From positions 1 to 45,408 of the forward strand of contig JAFYZR010000080.1 in NCBI GenBank assembly GCA_017557345.1: a stretch of 45,408 nt of DNA, given 5' to 3'. Shown here one piece after another: positions 18,373-27,979 of the stretch. Both the position numbers and the translations under genes were made by a program. Every line of letters begins with the position of its first letter. The stretch's first letter is position 1. The notes under the pieces were generated by a model that worked only from the letters and a program-made list of their open reading frames with translations, was not told where the DNA came from and did no database searches. The stretch comes from Paludibacteraceae bacterium. GTDB taxonomy: Bacteria; Bacteroidota; Bacteroidia; Bacteroidales; Paludibacteraceae.

Positions 18373-19821
18373 CTAAATAAAGAAATCTGGCATCTCGCTC
18401 TTGTATTCTTTATCCAAAAGATGGCACTGATCACGAATGATTTGTCTCTTTTTGATGGCGGGAACAAGACAATACTTCGTATAGTCGGCTTTGTATTGCT
18501 CCAACGCATCCTGTTCAAGAGTGTTAACATTCAGGATATGAGGGAAAAGGAGTTTTGCATATGCTGTTGCAATCTTCTTGACGGCCTTGAGGTCCCTCAA
18601 ATCAGACGAGAGATCGTAAGATACGATATCCTCAAATATGCCTGCATACTCGGGACGGAATCGCATAGTATGGAAGATTTCCGAAATATACTCAGTGTTC
18701 AGTGCCCAACCGTCCACAATGCTGCCGATTCCAAGTCGGGGCATTTGCCAGCCCTGGATGAACCCGTGGAATCGATCAAGAGTTGCGGAATCACGGAACA
18801 CACCGGGAAGATAGCGGTAATAGTCGTTCCCCAAAGGCTTCATGTCATCATTCAGGCCGATGTTTCCAATGAGCCCAAGCCCGCACTCGGACTGGAACTG
18901 GACATTGTCAATGGCCGCTTTGCCAGACTCCAGATAGCCCTTGAGCATAGATCTCACTTCGTCATCCTTGATGTCAAATGTGGTTACCTCGTCAATCAGG
19001 ACAGCATCGTGCGTCTTCATAAAGCCAAACTGCTTGGTGGCCCTGTTGTAGAACATGCGGGCACGGGTTGTGCCACCATTACCAACGAGCCAAAGATACT
19101 TGCTCAGATTGTTATAGACATAGGACTTGCCCGTGCCCTTAGGACCGAGTTCTATGGTGTTAAGACGGGGCTCAACGGCAATCAGGAGGCGGGATAGGAA
19201 TTCATGCTTGCGCATGATGGTATCTTCCTCCGTTTCTCCAATGAAACTGTCCGGATTGTACTCCATCGTGGCAATGAGAACATCCATCCATTCCTCCACC
19301 GTAAAGTGTTCGCGGGCCTTCAGGAAGTAGTCGTAGTCAACAGAATAGGGACGGAACGGTCGGAAGGATGTCATATTGACATATCCTTTCTTCCGGCCCT
19401 GAGGCTCAAAGTATTCCAGAGAAATGTTACCCCAGTTTTCACCGTCAATGAGATCATCGACGTGGCTTTCGATAACGGAAGGAAGGATGTACGCATCGCT
19501 TTGGAGGTCTACGTCTGCAATATTGAAGGCTGTCTTGCCGGCCTTCAAGTCACTTTGTACTATGAATCGGCAGGTAAGATTCACTTTCTCTCCGCGCAAG
19601 AGGCGTTGCCTTATCTGGCCTCCGTCATTTGTCATCTTTGTGTCCAAGTAGTCCCTGACAGCTTCGCGGTCAACCACGCCGGCTGTATCTGAGAACCGTT
19701 TCACAATATAGTCTTTCACGAACGAAGGGAGATTCCTGCCTCCGAAAAGACTATCCATATTTCCGGACTTATAAACCGCCAAATCCGGAAACGTTTGCTT
19801 GATTTTGTCGCTGATATCCAT
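18373..19821 (-). CDS. BrxL-like AAA+ protein lacking the Lon protease domain
   Basis: 482 residues. It follows BrxL from BREX systems: the N-terminal domain, HFTVEEWMDVLI (172-183), Walker A GPKGTGKS (226-233), Walker B VLIDE (274-278), GLIGNIGLN, and a DRFHGFIQGW segment after the arginine-rich loop. BrxL is normally about 680 residues with a C-terminal Lon-like domain; this protein stops after the AAA+ lid, so it is an ATPase only. No other BREX core gene (pglZ, brxC, pglX) is in the window, so this is not a BREX locus. BrxL-like ATPases assemble rings on DNA; here it may be a stand-alone motor controlled by phosphorylation. It is the last gene of the set beginning at 21618. Confidence 0.85.
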   Translation of the reverse strand: MDISDKIKQTFPDLAVYKSGNMDSLFGGRNLPSFVKDYIVKRFSDTAGVVDREAVRDYLDTKMTNDGGQIRQRLLRGEKVNLTCRFIVQSDLKAGKTAFNIADVDLQSDAYILPSVIESHVDDLIDGENWGNISLEYFEPQGRKKGYVNMTSFRPFRPYSVDYDYFLKAREHFTVEEWMDVLIATMEYNPDSFIGETEEDTIMRKHEFLSRLLIAVEPRLNTIELGPKGTGKSYVYNNLSKYLWLVGNGGTTRARMFYNRATKQFGFMKTHDAVLIDEVTTFDIKDDEVRSMLKGYLESGKAAIDNVQFQSECGLGLIGNIGLNDDMKPLGNDYYRYLPGVFRDSATLDRFHGFIQGWQMPRLGIGSIVDGWALNTEYISEIFHTMRFRPEYAGIFEDIVSYDLSSDLRDLKAVKKIATAYAKLLFPHILNVNTLEQDALEQYKADYTKYCLVPAIKKRQIIRDQCHLLDKEYKSEMPDFFI

Positions 19822-19832
19822 ATGTAATGACT

Positions 19833-20366
19833 TTAGAATGAATTATCTACTTCTGCACCCTCAATATGTATGACGATACGTGCCTGGGGGATGCTTTCTT
19901 TTTGTGTAGTCTCGTTGATAATAACCTTTCGTCGGCCTTCTACCTCATTCTTTTGGGGGGTAGGAGAACGTTTTGCTCCTGTGGATTCTTTTTTCACTTC
20001 GCGAAGCATCAAGTGGCTTGTAAATTCGAATTCACGGAAGAAAGGTTTGCGTCTCATGTTGGTGTAGGGGCTCATGTACAAGTCCTTCCTGGGATGCATC
20101 GCAGGCCTGATTTCTACTTCCATTCCATGTCGTTTGACCTCTGCCTCAAACTCCGCGTCTCGATAATCATAGATGATGGTGGTTTGTCCGTTTTCCGTCC
20201 TGATGACTTCACTAAAGGCGTATCGCTCATAATGCTTCTTTAACACTGCGAGAATCCGGAACGCAAGGACTGCCCGGATATGCTCAATACCCGACAGTTT
20301 CTTTAGCACCGCCTTGCTTTTGATGGCACCTATGTCCAAAATGGAGTATAGTTTTCGCAGTTTCAT
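19833..20366 (-). CDS. Uncharacterised protein between FHA and BrxL-like genes
   Basis: 177 residues from the ATG at 20366, which lies 11 bp after the FHA stop. A GTG at 20390 would overlap the FHA gene. The N-terminal part is helical and basic (LRKLYSILDIGAIKSKAVLK). The middle contains FRILAVLKKHYERYAFSEVIR and a YDYRDAEFEAEVKRHG strand-helix. The C-terminal 50 residues are Lys/Ser/Pro-rich and probably disordered (STGAKRSPTPQKNEVEGRRK). Several Ser/Thr there could be kinase targets read by the neighbouring FHA protein, which is an inference. There is no family I recognise. Confidence 0.55.
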   Translation of the reverse strand: MKLRKLYSILDIGAIKSKAVLKKLSGIEHIRAVLAFRILAVLKKHYERYAFSEVIRTENGQTTIIYDYRDAEFEAEVKRHGMEVEIRPAMHPRKDLYMSPYTNMRRKPFFREFEFTSHLMLREVKKESTGAKRSPTPQKNEVEGRRKVIINETTQKESIPQARIVIHIEGAEVDNSF

Positions 20367-20377
20367 GATTAGGAAGT

Positions 20378-21175
20378 CTATTCTTTGCACTCAAATAAGA
20401 GCATAACAGCGCCGCCCAGTTCAATCTTGTCTCCGTCCCGGAGGCGGAATCTGGACTCTGAATCCCGGAGTTCAAACTCTTCGCTGCCGTTTGTTCCCTC
20501 GCGGATAACGGCAGTTTTGCTGCCGTCCGGGCGGCATCCGTAAGGCGTGGCCTTCAAGTAAAATGCGTCATTGTCATAAATCAAATCAGCATGGGTGCCA
20601 CTGACGTGGTAATTGAGTTCTCGGATGGTTTTGTCTTTCTCTTGATCGTTGATTGCAATCTGGTTCTCACGGAATGGGCGTTCCTTGTTGGCTTCGAATT
20701 CCCCACGTCCAATGTGGAAGACCATCCTTTCTGTAACAAAAAGGTCATATGATTTCTTCATCATGCTACCGCGTCCTCCTGCAACCGATACTCGAGCTTT
20801 GCCGTTCATCTTCTTCCTTACATCTTCCTCAATCAGGAAAGAAAACCAAATGGCGTCTTCCAGGATACAGGAAGATTGGATTTTGGATGATGGCTTACCC
20901 ATCCTGACAATGATTTCGGCTTTCGTAAGAGCTGTAATAAGGTGATTTTCGATTTCGGTGTGAAGCCCCGTTACAAACTCATCATTTTTGATAAGCCGGA
21001 TATACACAGGATCGGCGACCCAGATTGTTACCTGTCTGATGTTGCCAGTCCCTTCATTGAAGCGGAGTTGCTTGAATCTGGACAGTAGCGCATTGATGAT
21101 GCTCTTCTTTGCATCTACAGCATTGTCTATCTGAGAAGCGTCTGGTTTCCGGCCGAATAAATTACCGATTTTCAT
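20378..21175 (-). CDS. FHA-domain phosphothreonine reader
   Basis: 265 residues. The N-terminal region (about 20-140) is an alpha/beta domain that faintly resembles the non-FHA domain of actinobacterial FhaA (QVTIWVADPVYIRLI...EIENHLITALTKA). The C-terminal FHA domain (about 145-264) has the expected sites: GRG (156-158), N171, and SGTHADL (192-198) where most FHA domains have SxxH. It should bind phosphothreonine peptides made by the kinase encoded upstream. Its gene starts 2 bp after the small helical gene, so they form one unit. Confidence 0.85.
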   Translation of the reverse strand: MKIGNLFGRKPDASQIDNAVDAKKSIINALLSRFKQLRFNEGTGNIRQVTIWVADPVYIRLIKNDEFVTGLHTEIENHLITALTKAEIIVRMGKPSSKIQSSCILEDAIWFSFLIEEDVRKKMNGKARVSVAGGRGSMMKKSYDLFVTERMVFHIGRGEFEANKERPFRENQIAINDQEKDKTIRELNYHVSGTHADLIYDNDAFYLKATPYGCRPDGSKTAVIREGTNGSEEFELRDSESRFRLRDGDKIELGGAVMLLFECKE

Positions 21176-21177
21176 GA

Positions 21178-21618
21178 CTATGCCTTGTTTAATTGATTGT
21201 TAATAAAGTTTATATCTACATCAGTGAATGTAATACTGTCCATGTTCCCGACCAATATCGACATTGCCGACTTTAGCGCTTCACATGACTTTTTGTATTT
21301 CTTTTGTTTGAATAAAACATCAGCGTATTTGATGTAAGTGGTAATAGCAATGTTAAACTGTTCTGGATGCTCTTCTCCATAGCTCGTCAACAGCTTTATC
21401 ACCTTCTCGTATTGTGTCTGTTCCTGGGGGTAATTGTCCATAAGATCCAAAGCATCACAGTAACTGTTTATCACCTTTGCGTAATCAGTCAGCAAGTCTG
21501 TATCAATCCCCGTTTCAGAATTGAGTGATTCCGAAATGAGCGCCTCGTACTTAACCACCATTCGATGTGCGGTTGCGGCATAGCTGAAAGCTGATTCGTA
21601 TTTATTTTCTTCGGTCAT
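21178..21618 (-). CDS. Small TPR-like helical protein
   Basis: 146 residues from the ATG at 21616-21618. A longer frame reaching 21798 is open but would read through the promoter at 21636-21685 and into the kinase gene, so the short start is chosen. It is all-helical, with a TPR-like repeat (AITTYIKYADVLFKQKKYKKSCEAL) and no signal peptide. It is the first gene of a second transcription unit (helical protein, FHA, unknown, BrxL-like). It may be an adaptor. The function is unknown. Confidence 0.65.
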   Translation of the reverse strand: MTEENKYESAFSYAATAHRMVVKYEALISESLNSETGIDTDLLTDYAKVINSYCDALDLMDNYPQEQTQYEKVIKLLTSYGEEHPEQFNIAITTYIKYADVLFKQKKYKKSCEALKSAMSILVGNMDSITFTDVDINFINNQLNKA

Positions 21619-21635
21619 TGTATTCAAATCCAAAG

Positions 21636-21685
21636 CAAAGATAGTTGGCAGACAAGGCTTGGCCATGTTAGAAATAGTATTTAAC
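21636..21685 (-). promoter_or_regulatory. Island promoter P1 (GTTAAA-N9-TAACATGG-N19-TATCTTTG)
   Basis: Read on the minus strand: GTTAAA (21680-21685), TAACATGG (21663-21670), TATCTTTG (21636-21643), with 9 and 19 bp between. The ATG is 17 bp after the -7 box. The same layout occurs at 28965-29014, 29121-29170 and 35086-35135. GTTA and TAAC form an inverted half-site pair just upstream of the -33 position, suggesting an activator or special sigma factor. Confidence 0.75.
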
Positions 21686-21719
21686 GAGCAGTTGAGATAT
21701 CTTCTTGAAAATAAATACC

Positions 21720-22988
21720 TTACAATTGTGAAAGAATTACCTCCGGAAAGAAAAACAACACTCCCGCTACGACAGCCAATATGACAACCATAACCCACAA
21801 CGGGTTAATGGTAGAGAAAAACTTCCTGGTCTTTTTAAGGCAACGGAGTTTTGCGAATCTGCGTTCCCAGCCTTTGATGGCTAGCTCTTGCTGCTTTATC
21901 AGTTGGCTTTTTTGCTCTACTGCCACTGTGAGTTCTTTCACCATTATGACATTTGCCTCAACACTCGTGGAGCCCGGTTGGGCATAACTCGAGACTTCCT
22001 TGAGGAAGAAACTGTTAATCTCTTTTGCGTTGGCGAAGCGATCTTCAGGATTCTTTGCCAGGCATTTGTCAATCATCCTTTCCAGCCAGTCGGGGTAATC
22101 TTTTTGGTATTCTTTATCCGTTCCATAAACACTCTCAAAAGCCGCCTTTCTTAGTTCTAAAATAGACGGGACCGGGCTGGACGAGTGAAAGTCGTACATG
22201 TACTTAGAGGAGTAGTCATTTTCATTAGCATCTTTGGAAGGGAACGGGACTCTTCCAGCCAATACTTCAAACAGAACGATGCCGATTGAGTACACATCGG
22301 AGCGAAACGAGACTTTCTTGTCTAGTATTTTTTCGGGAGCAGAATATGCCAGTGCGCCTTCACCCAGTCCACTCTCGCGCACAGCAGTCCCGCCCTGCAT
22401 GGATATGCCAAAGTCCAGAAGGATATATCGGCCGTCGTACCGGTTGCGAATAATATTACTTGAATGGATATCATTATGAACTATTCCATACTCATTGATG
22501 AGCCGTTCCCTGGTATGCTCATCAATAATAACCTTAGAACCGTCGTTGGGATCTGTGGGGATGTTATCCTTCTCTCTGTCATAAAGGTAATCGGTAACAC
22601 CGACATGGCAGTATTCCATTGCACTAAGAAGGTCACGGCAGCAGTTCAACACCTCGTTGAGAGGAAGAAACTTTGTCGATGCAACATAATCCGCCAGAGG
22701 CGTACCGTCAATATAATCCATTTCGTAGAAAGCCTGGTTCTCCAGCAAATCAGCCTTGTGCACGCTTACGATGTTGGGATGTGAACAATTACCCAAAAGG
22801 GTTAAGCGGCGATACTCTTTGAGGAAGGATTGGTACTTCTTGGTATCCTTGCTTTCTACATATCCATTGAGGATCTTGACTGCACGGATATATCCCTGTT
22901 CATGGTGCTTCACCTTGTATACTGTACCATTTGAACCGGCGCCTAGATTTGCCAGCAACTCATACTGGCCGAGAATCAGTCTGCTCAT
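21720..22988 (-). CDS. Membrane-anchored Ser/Thr protein kinase
   Basis: 422 residues. A Hanks-type kinase domain (about 8-335): glycine loop GAGSNG (16-21), AVK lysine K38, catalytic HND (171-173, asparagine replacing the usual HRD arginine, Asp173 intact), DFG (192-194) and APE (217-219). A roughly 40-residue insertion lies before the catalytic loop. A coiled-coil segment and one transmembrane helix (about 398-415, WVMVVILAVVAGVLFFF) end the protein, leaving almost nothing outside the membrane, so it has no PASTA-type sensor. HND instead of HRD suggests activation without the usual activation-loop arginine contact. It starts 12 bp after the SEDS-PBP stop and should phosphorylate partners bound by the FHA proteins. 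Confidence 0.9.
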   Translation of the reverse strand: MSRLILGQYELLANLGAGSNGTVYKVKHHEQGYIRAVKILNGYVESKDTKKYQSFLKEYRRLTLLGNCSHPNIVSVHKADLLENQAFYEMDYIDGTPLADYVASTKFLPLNEVLNCCRDLLSAMEYCHVGVTDYLYDREKDNIPTDPNDGSKVIIDEHTRERLINEYGIVHNDIHSSNIIRNRYDGRYILLDFGISMQGGTAVRESGLGEGALAYSAPEKILDKKVSFRSDVYSIGIVLFEVLAGRVPFPSKDANENDYSSKYMYDFHSSSPVPSILELRKAAFESVYGTDKEYQKDYPDWLERMIDKCLAKNPEDRFANAKEINSFFLKEVSSYAQPGSTSVEANVIMVKELTVAVEQKSQLIKQQELAIKGWERRFAKLRCLKKTRKFFSTINPLWVMVVILAVVAGVLFFFPEVILSQL

Positions 22989-23000
22989 TTTATTATAGTC

Positions 23001-26000
23001 TTAATAGATTTCATAACCACATTCCTGCAATACCGGCAGTACGGTTTCCGCCGTCAACTTTACAGCAGCACTGGACCCGAGTGCTCCGAGTCGCTCCATT
23101 CTAACGGCAATGGCCAGCGGTGATTTCTCGTTCTTCGAATAAATGGAGCATATATACCATCCATCATTAGGTTTGCTCTCTACCACGGTCCCGTCTTCAG
23201 TAACATATATCCAGGTCCTTTCTGGAGTTCCAGTTTTTGAAAACATCCTTTCCGGCTCATCCTTACCGGGGAGGTTGATGCCATTCCGCCGATGCTTATC
23301 AGCCTCCGCTTGCATATCTGACTTAAGGTTGGCGGTGCCGGATTTGACAATCCATTCGTTCCTGGCATCTTCATTAAGATCATACCTCGTCGGGAAAAAG
23401 CGGCCGTCATTAGCAACGATGGAAGCAACGCGTGCCATATTCAAGGGCGACGCATAAAGATGCCCCTGTCCGTATGCAATTCCCCAATAATCAGCCGAGC
23501 CTTTGAATCGGCTCAGTTTTCTTCTGTCTCCTTTGGGCCTATAGTTAGTTTCGTAATCAGAATACAACCCGAGACCTTCAGCAGCCAGATAGTTGACTTC
23601 ATCAAAGAACTGAGCTCTGCTGGTAAACTCCGAATCGTAAAAGAAATAAGGAGTTATATTGCTCCTGCCTTCATGCCCATCGAGTCTGGCCCCTACGACA
23701 CCGTAGATATAGCCAAGCGACTCATAAAGCTTCTTGTCGTTCAAGAGATTGACGAAGTAACAGTTCGATGATTTAACAATTGCGTCCGTCATCGTTACAT
23801 TATTGCTCACCCTTCGGCCATTGATGGAAGAGAATGGCTCTTTTACTCTTCCGTTTTCAATTATTTCTGAATAATCGACGTCGTATGTGGCTTTAGATGC
23901 GGCATTCCCCATATTATGATATGCAGAAAGCGAAGTCATGATCTTTGCCGTGCTCCCAGGGTGTGTCTGATAAGTCAGGCCCAGATCTCGGTCTGTGTAT
24001 GCCTTTTGATACGGATTCCTTTCATTGTACACATAAACATTGTTTCTCTCCAGGGAATCCAGGATTTCTTTCTGCGGTAGAGGGTAATTAGAAGAACAGA
24101 GCAAATCTCCGTTATTTGCCTTGAGGACCACAACAGATATCCTGAGTTTCAGATTACGGTTAAGAACATCAGACTGAGATACATACTCTGATAGTTTATT
24201 CTGTAGTTTTGCCTGGAGAATGGCGTCAACAGTAAGATTGACTGGGGACGCCTCTTCACGAGTGAGATCCTTTATCTCCCGGTGACCAGCAATACCTCCC
24301 TTAAGCATTCCCCGAAGCTCACTGTAATCATATTCGGCCACCCTGTAATCGTCATTTCGCTTGAATGCCGGCAAGAAACGGCTCGGCTTATAGGCAAGAA
24401 TCGGAATCTCTTGAATGATAGCCCGTCCCTTTGCATCCCTTTTCAGATTATCGAATCCTCGTAGCCGTGCGAGATAACGGTTCTCTGCATTGAGGCCATA
24501 AGGATTGGAAACAGAAGAATTCCACTGCAGTTTATCGTTATAATCTCCGGTCATAAAGAACGTATGCATCCCAAAAGGATAATAACGTTTCGCTCTCGTG
24601 TCCGTTGTGTTCTCTCCAATCATTTTTCCTCCAAGCACGATAGATAAAGAGTCTTCTGCATAACGAGCTTTATCAATATCGCTGGTGGCCAGGATGTAAC
24701 CATTCCTATCGTAGATGGTCTCCATTTGTAGTTTGTCGATAAGCACTTGAATTCTTGGGTTATATACATATGTTCGTATACCGGCGTTGTTGGTGAACAG
24801 CCCGGGGCGCACAAGTGTCGCGTCCCTGTTGAACATCATATACCCGGAAAGGACTATTGCCAATATACCACCCACGGTTGCATATGAAAGGCAACTGGAC
24901 GCTAACGACGTTTTGTATTTCTTTACATCTTCCTCCTGGTATTGCCCGGCTTTTTCGCGAGATATGGCAACGATGATTCCAAATGCCACCATATTAAGAA
25001 CGACACTTGTTTTCGCGTAGCTCAAGAATGGGACAGCAATGCCGGTAAGTGGAATAAGGCCCGTGGAGCCCAAGCCGACAATAAGGAACTGAACCACCGT
25101 CACAATTCCGATTCCGAAAGCCAGATAGAAAGAGAAAGGATGACCAGACTTCTTTCCGGCACGAATGGCTCTGAAAAGCAATAGTCCCATCAAGACAATC
25201 ACAAGAAAGAGCATGCGCCAGCCCATCTGCTCTCCAATGGTGGCCATTATCAGATCTGTGTGATAGGCAGGAATTAAGTTCTCATTTCCTAAACCTACGC
25301 CTTGTCCGCTGTATCCTCCAGTGCTATAAGCCCAAATCGCTTCTGCTACCTGGTCTCCGCCAAGAACGTTGGTATTATCCCAAACTCCGGAGCCAGTCAT
25401 GGCCAGCCGTGATTCTAAACGTTCAGCCTGGTGAGTAAAGCCCATCGCCCCAAGTATGGGACCACCGGCCACAAACAGGACAAACAACAGATTCATGAAA
25501 ATGGCGCTTTCATACACCCGCTTTTTTGCCAGTAAATAAATACCCAGCCAGAGAATGAGCCACAGGACCGCAGCAAGTATCACCGACAGGTTTGTACCCC
25601 AGATAGTATTGGCAAGCAATGTCAGAGCTACGAAGGTGAATACACCTATCAGTAAATGGCCGAAATCGCCACGAGCAAGAGAATACATGAATACAAAGGA
25701 GACAAGAAGTACCAGGGCCGGGCCCATATCGGAGAGTGCGCCCATATATAGCAGAGACACAACGATGATTCCAGTCGCTATAATAGCCACTTTTCGTATC
25801 TGGATAGGCACCGACACTTTATCCGCTTTGTCCGAGAATTTTCTGAGCGCCGTGGCGTTCTCTGCAAAATAGGAAGCCATAAAGATGACGATCAAAAATT
25901 TGCAAAGCTCTGACGGTTGAAGGAAGAATAAGTTAATCTTGGCGGTAGAACCGACCGGGGCTGTTCCAAATAAAGCCAGTAGCAGTATCAGGAGCAAAGC

Positions 26001-27212
26001 AACAATAAGGTACGTAACACCTTTGTACTTGGGCGCAAAGGGTTCAAAGGGAATATTGCGCCCCATAGCCGAATATCCTGAAGCATAGATTTTTGCGATA
26101 TGGATATTGGAAAACACACACATCAGTGAAAGACCAAGGAGCGATGCCTGCACCATTTCAAATCCAAGTGGACGGTCAAGCACAGGATTAGAGGCACCGA
26201 TCAGGGCAAGTACACCAATACTGTTCAGTACCATAATCAGGGGGAAGAGCAACATATCGCCGCATACATTTCTCCTTCTACCAATGATGCCTGTTAGAAA
26301 GAAGACTACCCACCAGGCAGAGAGCAACAAGATAGCGTAGAGTCTTAAATTGTTGAGATAACTCCCTGGCGTACGAACGGTAATCACTGGCCCCTTTTTG
26401 ATTTCCTTGTAATCAGCCGGTGCAAAAATGGGAATACGATGCTCTTTTTGGAAGAAACCATAAACGTGTTTCCCGCCCTGCAGCATATCAGAAACAGAAC
26501 CTTTTGAGGCGCCATATTCGAACCCTTCGCAGATAGGAACAATGCTATAGTATCCATCTTGAACAACGAACTCCACTCGTCCTTCAGAATCGGTCATTAG
26601 ATATGCGACAGTGGAATCAGCGGCCATCTGGTCCTCTTCTACATTAATGTAGAAATGCCTTTTAAGTCTTACCGGGACGCCTTGCAGTCCATTATGGGTC
26701 TGCTCGTCCCTCACAGTTGCAATGATATGGCAAGATGAGGAATCAGTCTCATGAAAGAAGGAACTCACATCATTCATTTCCAGCCAGTCCAGATATTCGT
26801 CATTTATACCCAAGAGAGCTTTGGAGGCTTTTACCCGGGCTTTTAGATTCATTCCTCCAGCGGTGTCGGCATAAGCGGCTGGTATGGAATTCACAGCTAT
26901 ATTGAGGGAGCCAAGGTTCTTGAATGCTTTTCTTCGAGAGTTGGCCAAGAGGGATACGATATGAGATGCTGTCGCATTGGCATCCCTCTGGTCTGTAAGG
27001 ATGTTTTGCCTCATGAGCAAAGTGGCAAGTTCCTGGACCTTGCATTCTACGTCAAGGTTCATAGACTGCCCATTATCCTGTAGTCTCTCGACTTCATCCA
27101 GATAGGGCTTTTGGTTATTGTAAAGTCGTACAAAACCACAAATGATGAGAAAGGTGGCCACAAGCATCCACACGGCTGCTTTCCCGAAATTAGGTTTGCT
27201 ATTCATGTCCAT
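23001..27212 (-). CDS. RodA/FtsW (SEDS) glycosyltransferase fused to a class B PBP transpeptidase
   Basis: 1403 residues, joining in one chain the two enzymes that normally pair to build peptidoglycan. After one N-terminal membrane helix comes a roughly 260-residue periplasmic region with a carboxypeptidase-regulatory-like strand set (IIATVRDEQTHNGLQGVPV). The multi-helix SEDS domain (about 290-770) carries HTD (651-653) in the region of the essential SEDS aspartate. The PBP part (about 790-1403) has all three active-site motifs: S1087-T-A-K1090, S1148-S-N1150 and K1326-T-G1328. Both activities look intact. It lies 2 bp from the PP2C gene and 12 bp from the kinase gene. Housekeeping Bacteroidales RodA and PBP2 are separate proteins, so this is an accessory synthase under kinase/phosphatase control. 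Confidence 0.9.
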   Translation of the reverse strand: MDMNSKPNFGKAAVWMLVATFLIICGFVRLYNNQKPYLDEVERLQDNGQSMNLDVECKVQELATLLMRQNILTDQRDANATASHIVSLLANSRRKAFKNLGSLNIAVNSIPAAYADTAGGMNLKARVKASKALLGINDEYLDWLEMNDVSSFFHETDSSSCHIIATVRDEQTHNGLQGVPVRLKRHFYINVEEDQMAADSTVAYLMTDSEGRVEFVVQDGYYSIVPICEGFEYGASKGSVSDMLQGGKHVYGFFQKEHRIPIFAPADYKEIKKGPVITVRTPGSYLNNLRLYAILLLSAWWVVFFLTGIIGRRRNVCGDMLLFPLIMVLNSIGVLALIGASNPVLDRPLGFEMVQASLLGLSLMCVFSNIHIAKIYASGYSAMGRNIPFEPFAPKYKGVTYLIVALLLILLLALFGTAPVGSTAKINLFFLQPSELCKFLIVIFMASYFAENATALRKFSDKADKVSVPIQIRKVAIIATGIIVVSLLYMGALSDMGPALVLLVSFVFMYSLARGDFGHLLIGVFTFVALTLLANTIWGTNLSVILAAVLWLILWLGIYLLAKKRVYESAIFMNLLFVLFVAGGPILGAMGFTHQAERLESRLAMTGSGVWDNTNVLGGDQVAEAIWAYSTGGYSGQGVGLGNENLIPAYHTDLIMATIGEQMGWRMLFLVIVLMGLLLFRAIRAGKKSGHPFSFYLAFGIGIVTVVQFLIVGLGSTGLIPLTGIAVPFLSYAKTSVVLNMVAFGIIVAISREKAGQYQEEDVKKYKTSLASSCLSYATVGGILAIVLSGYMMFNRDATLVRPGLFTNNAGIRTYVYNPRIQVLIDKLQMETIYDRNGYILATSDIDKARYAEDSLSIVLGGKMIGENTTDTRAKRYYPFGMHTFFMTGDYNDKLQWNSSVSNPYGLNAENRYLARLRGFDNLKRDAKGRAIIQEIPILAYKPSRFLPAFKRNDDYRVAEYDYSELRGMLKGGIAGHREIKDLTREEASPVNLTVDAILQAKLQNKLSEYVSQSDVLNRNLKLRISVVVLKANNGDLLCSSNYPLPQKEILDSLERNNVYVYNERNPYQKAYTDRDLGLTYQTHPGSTAKIMTSLSAYHNMGNAASKATYDVDYSEIIENGRVKEPFSSINGRRVSNNVTMTDAIVKSSNCYFVNLLNDKKLYESLGYIYGVVGARLDGHEGRSNITPYFFYDSEFTSRAQFFDEVNYLAAEGLGLYSDYETNYRPKGDRRKLSRFKGSADYWGIAYGQGHLYASPLNMARVASIVANDGRFFPTRYDLNEDARNEWIVKSGTANLKSDMQAEADKHRRNGINLPGKDEPERMFSKTGTPERTWIYVTEDGTVVESKPNDGWYICSIYSKNEKSPLAIAVRMERLGALGSSAAVKLTAETVLPVLQECGYEIY

Positions 27213-27214
27213 TG

Positions 27215-27979
27215 TTATTCAGTTGAAATAGTTTCTGCAATAACTATTGTAATATTGTCTTTGCCGCCTTTTTTGTTGGCATATTCAATAAGGCATTTAG
27301 TCTTCTCTTCAGTGGAGTAAACCGTATTGAGAATTGCTTTGATCTCAGAAGAAGAAACCATGTCCGTCAAGCCGTCAGAGCAAAGAAGGAGTGAGTAATC
27401 GTCAGGAAGAGGGATAATTGTCGAATCGACAAATCCGTCATCAAGCCGATGGTATTCTTCACCGACCATCCTGTCAATAATCGATCTGCGTGGGTGGTTC
27501 ATGGCTTCCTTCTCCGTCATGGCGCCAGTGTCTTCCAACTCGCCGACAAGGCTGTGATCACGAGTTAATTTTCGTAGAGTGCCGCCAGAATATAGGTAGC
27601 ATCTGGTGTCGCCCACATGAGATAACAACAAAAGACCATTAGCCTTGTCAATCACTGCGGCAGTCAGAACGCATCCCATAGAGGATAACTTCTTGCGCTC
27701 GGCTCTCCGTCTCACAATCTTGTTATTAGCCACACATACCGCCTCCTCTAAAAGGGAAAGCCTGGAAGCATCTTTATTGAATCCCGTCAGGTATTCAACG
27801 ATTGCGTCACGTGCAATTGCGCTGGCTACCTCTCCTCCTTCATATCCTCCGCAGCCGTCCACGACAACCAGAAGAAGATAATTGCCATCCCAAACCTGGG
27901 AGATAGAAAAGGTGTCCTCATTGTTTTTGCGGACAAGACCGATATCTGTGGCACCGAAATATGATAGATTACCTTTCAC
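27215..27979 (-). CDS. PP2C-type Ser/Thr phosphatase
   Basis: 254 residues, a complete soluble PP2C domain. Metal-binding and catalytic motifs are present in order: RKNNED (17-22), VVDGCGG (39-45), HVGDTRCY (121-128), CSDGLTD (200-206) and GGKDNIT (238-244). It should reverse the kinase encoded downstream. Its ATG overlaps the previous stop by 4 bp and the SEDS-PBP gene follows after 2 bp, so the genes are tightly coupled. This is the PstP position in actinobacterial fhaA-pstP-rodA-pbpA-pkn operons. No membrane segment is visible. Confidence 0.9.
   Translation of the reverse strand: MKGNLSYFGATDIGLVRKNNEDTFSISQVWDGNYLLLVVVDGCGGYEGGEVASAIARDAIVEYLTGFNKDASRLSLLEEAVCVANNKIVRRRAERKKLSSMGCVLTAAVIDKANGLLLLSHVGDTRCYLYSGGTLRKLTRDHSLVGELEDTGAMTEKEAMNHPRRSIIDRMVGEEYHRLDDGFVDSTIIPLPDDYSLLLCSDGLTDMVSSSEIKAILNTVYSTEEKTKCLIEYANKKGGKDNITIVIAETISTE

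Noticed and set aside
18421-19197. Plus-strand open frame of 258 codons
   Set aside because: Antisense to the clearly recognisable BrxL-like gene.
18373-19821. A BREX defence locus
   Set aside because: Only the BrxL-like ATPase is present; no PglZ, BrxC or PglX homologue was seen in the window.
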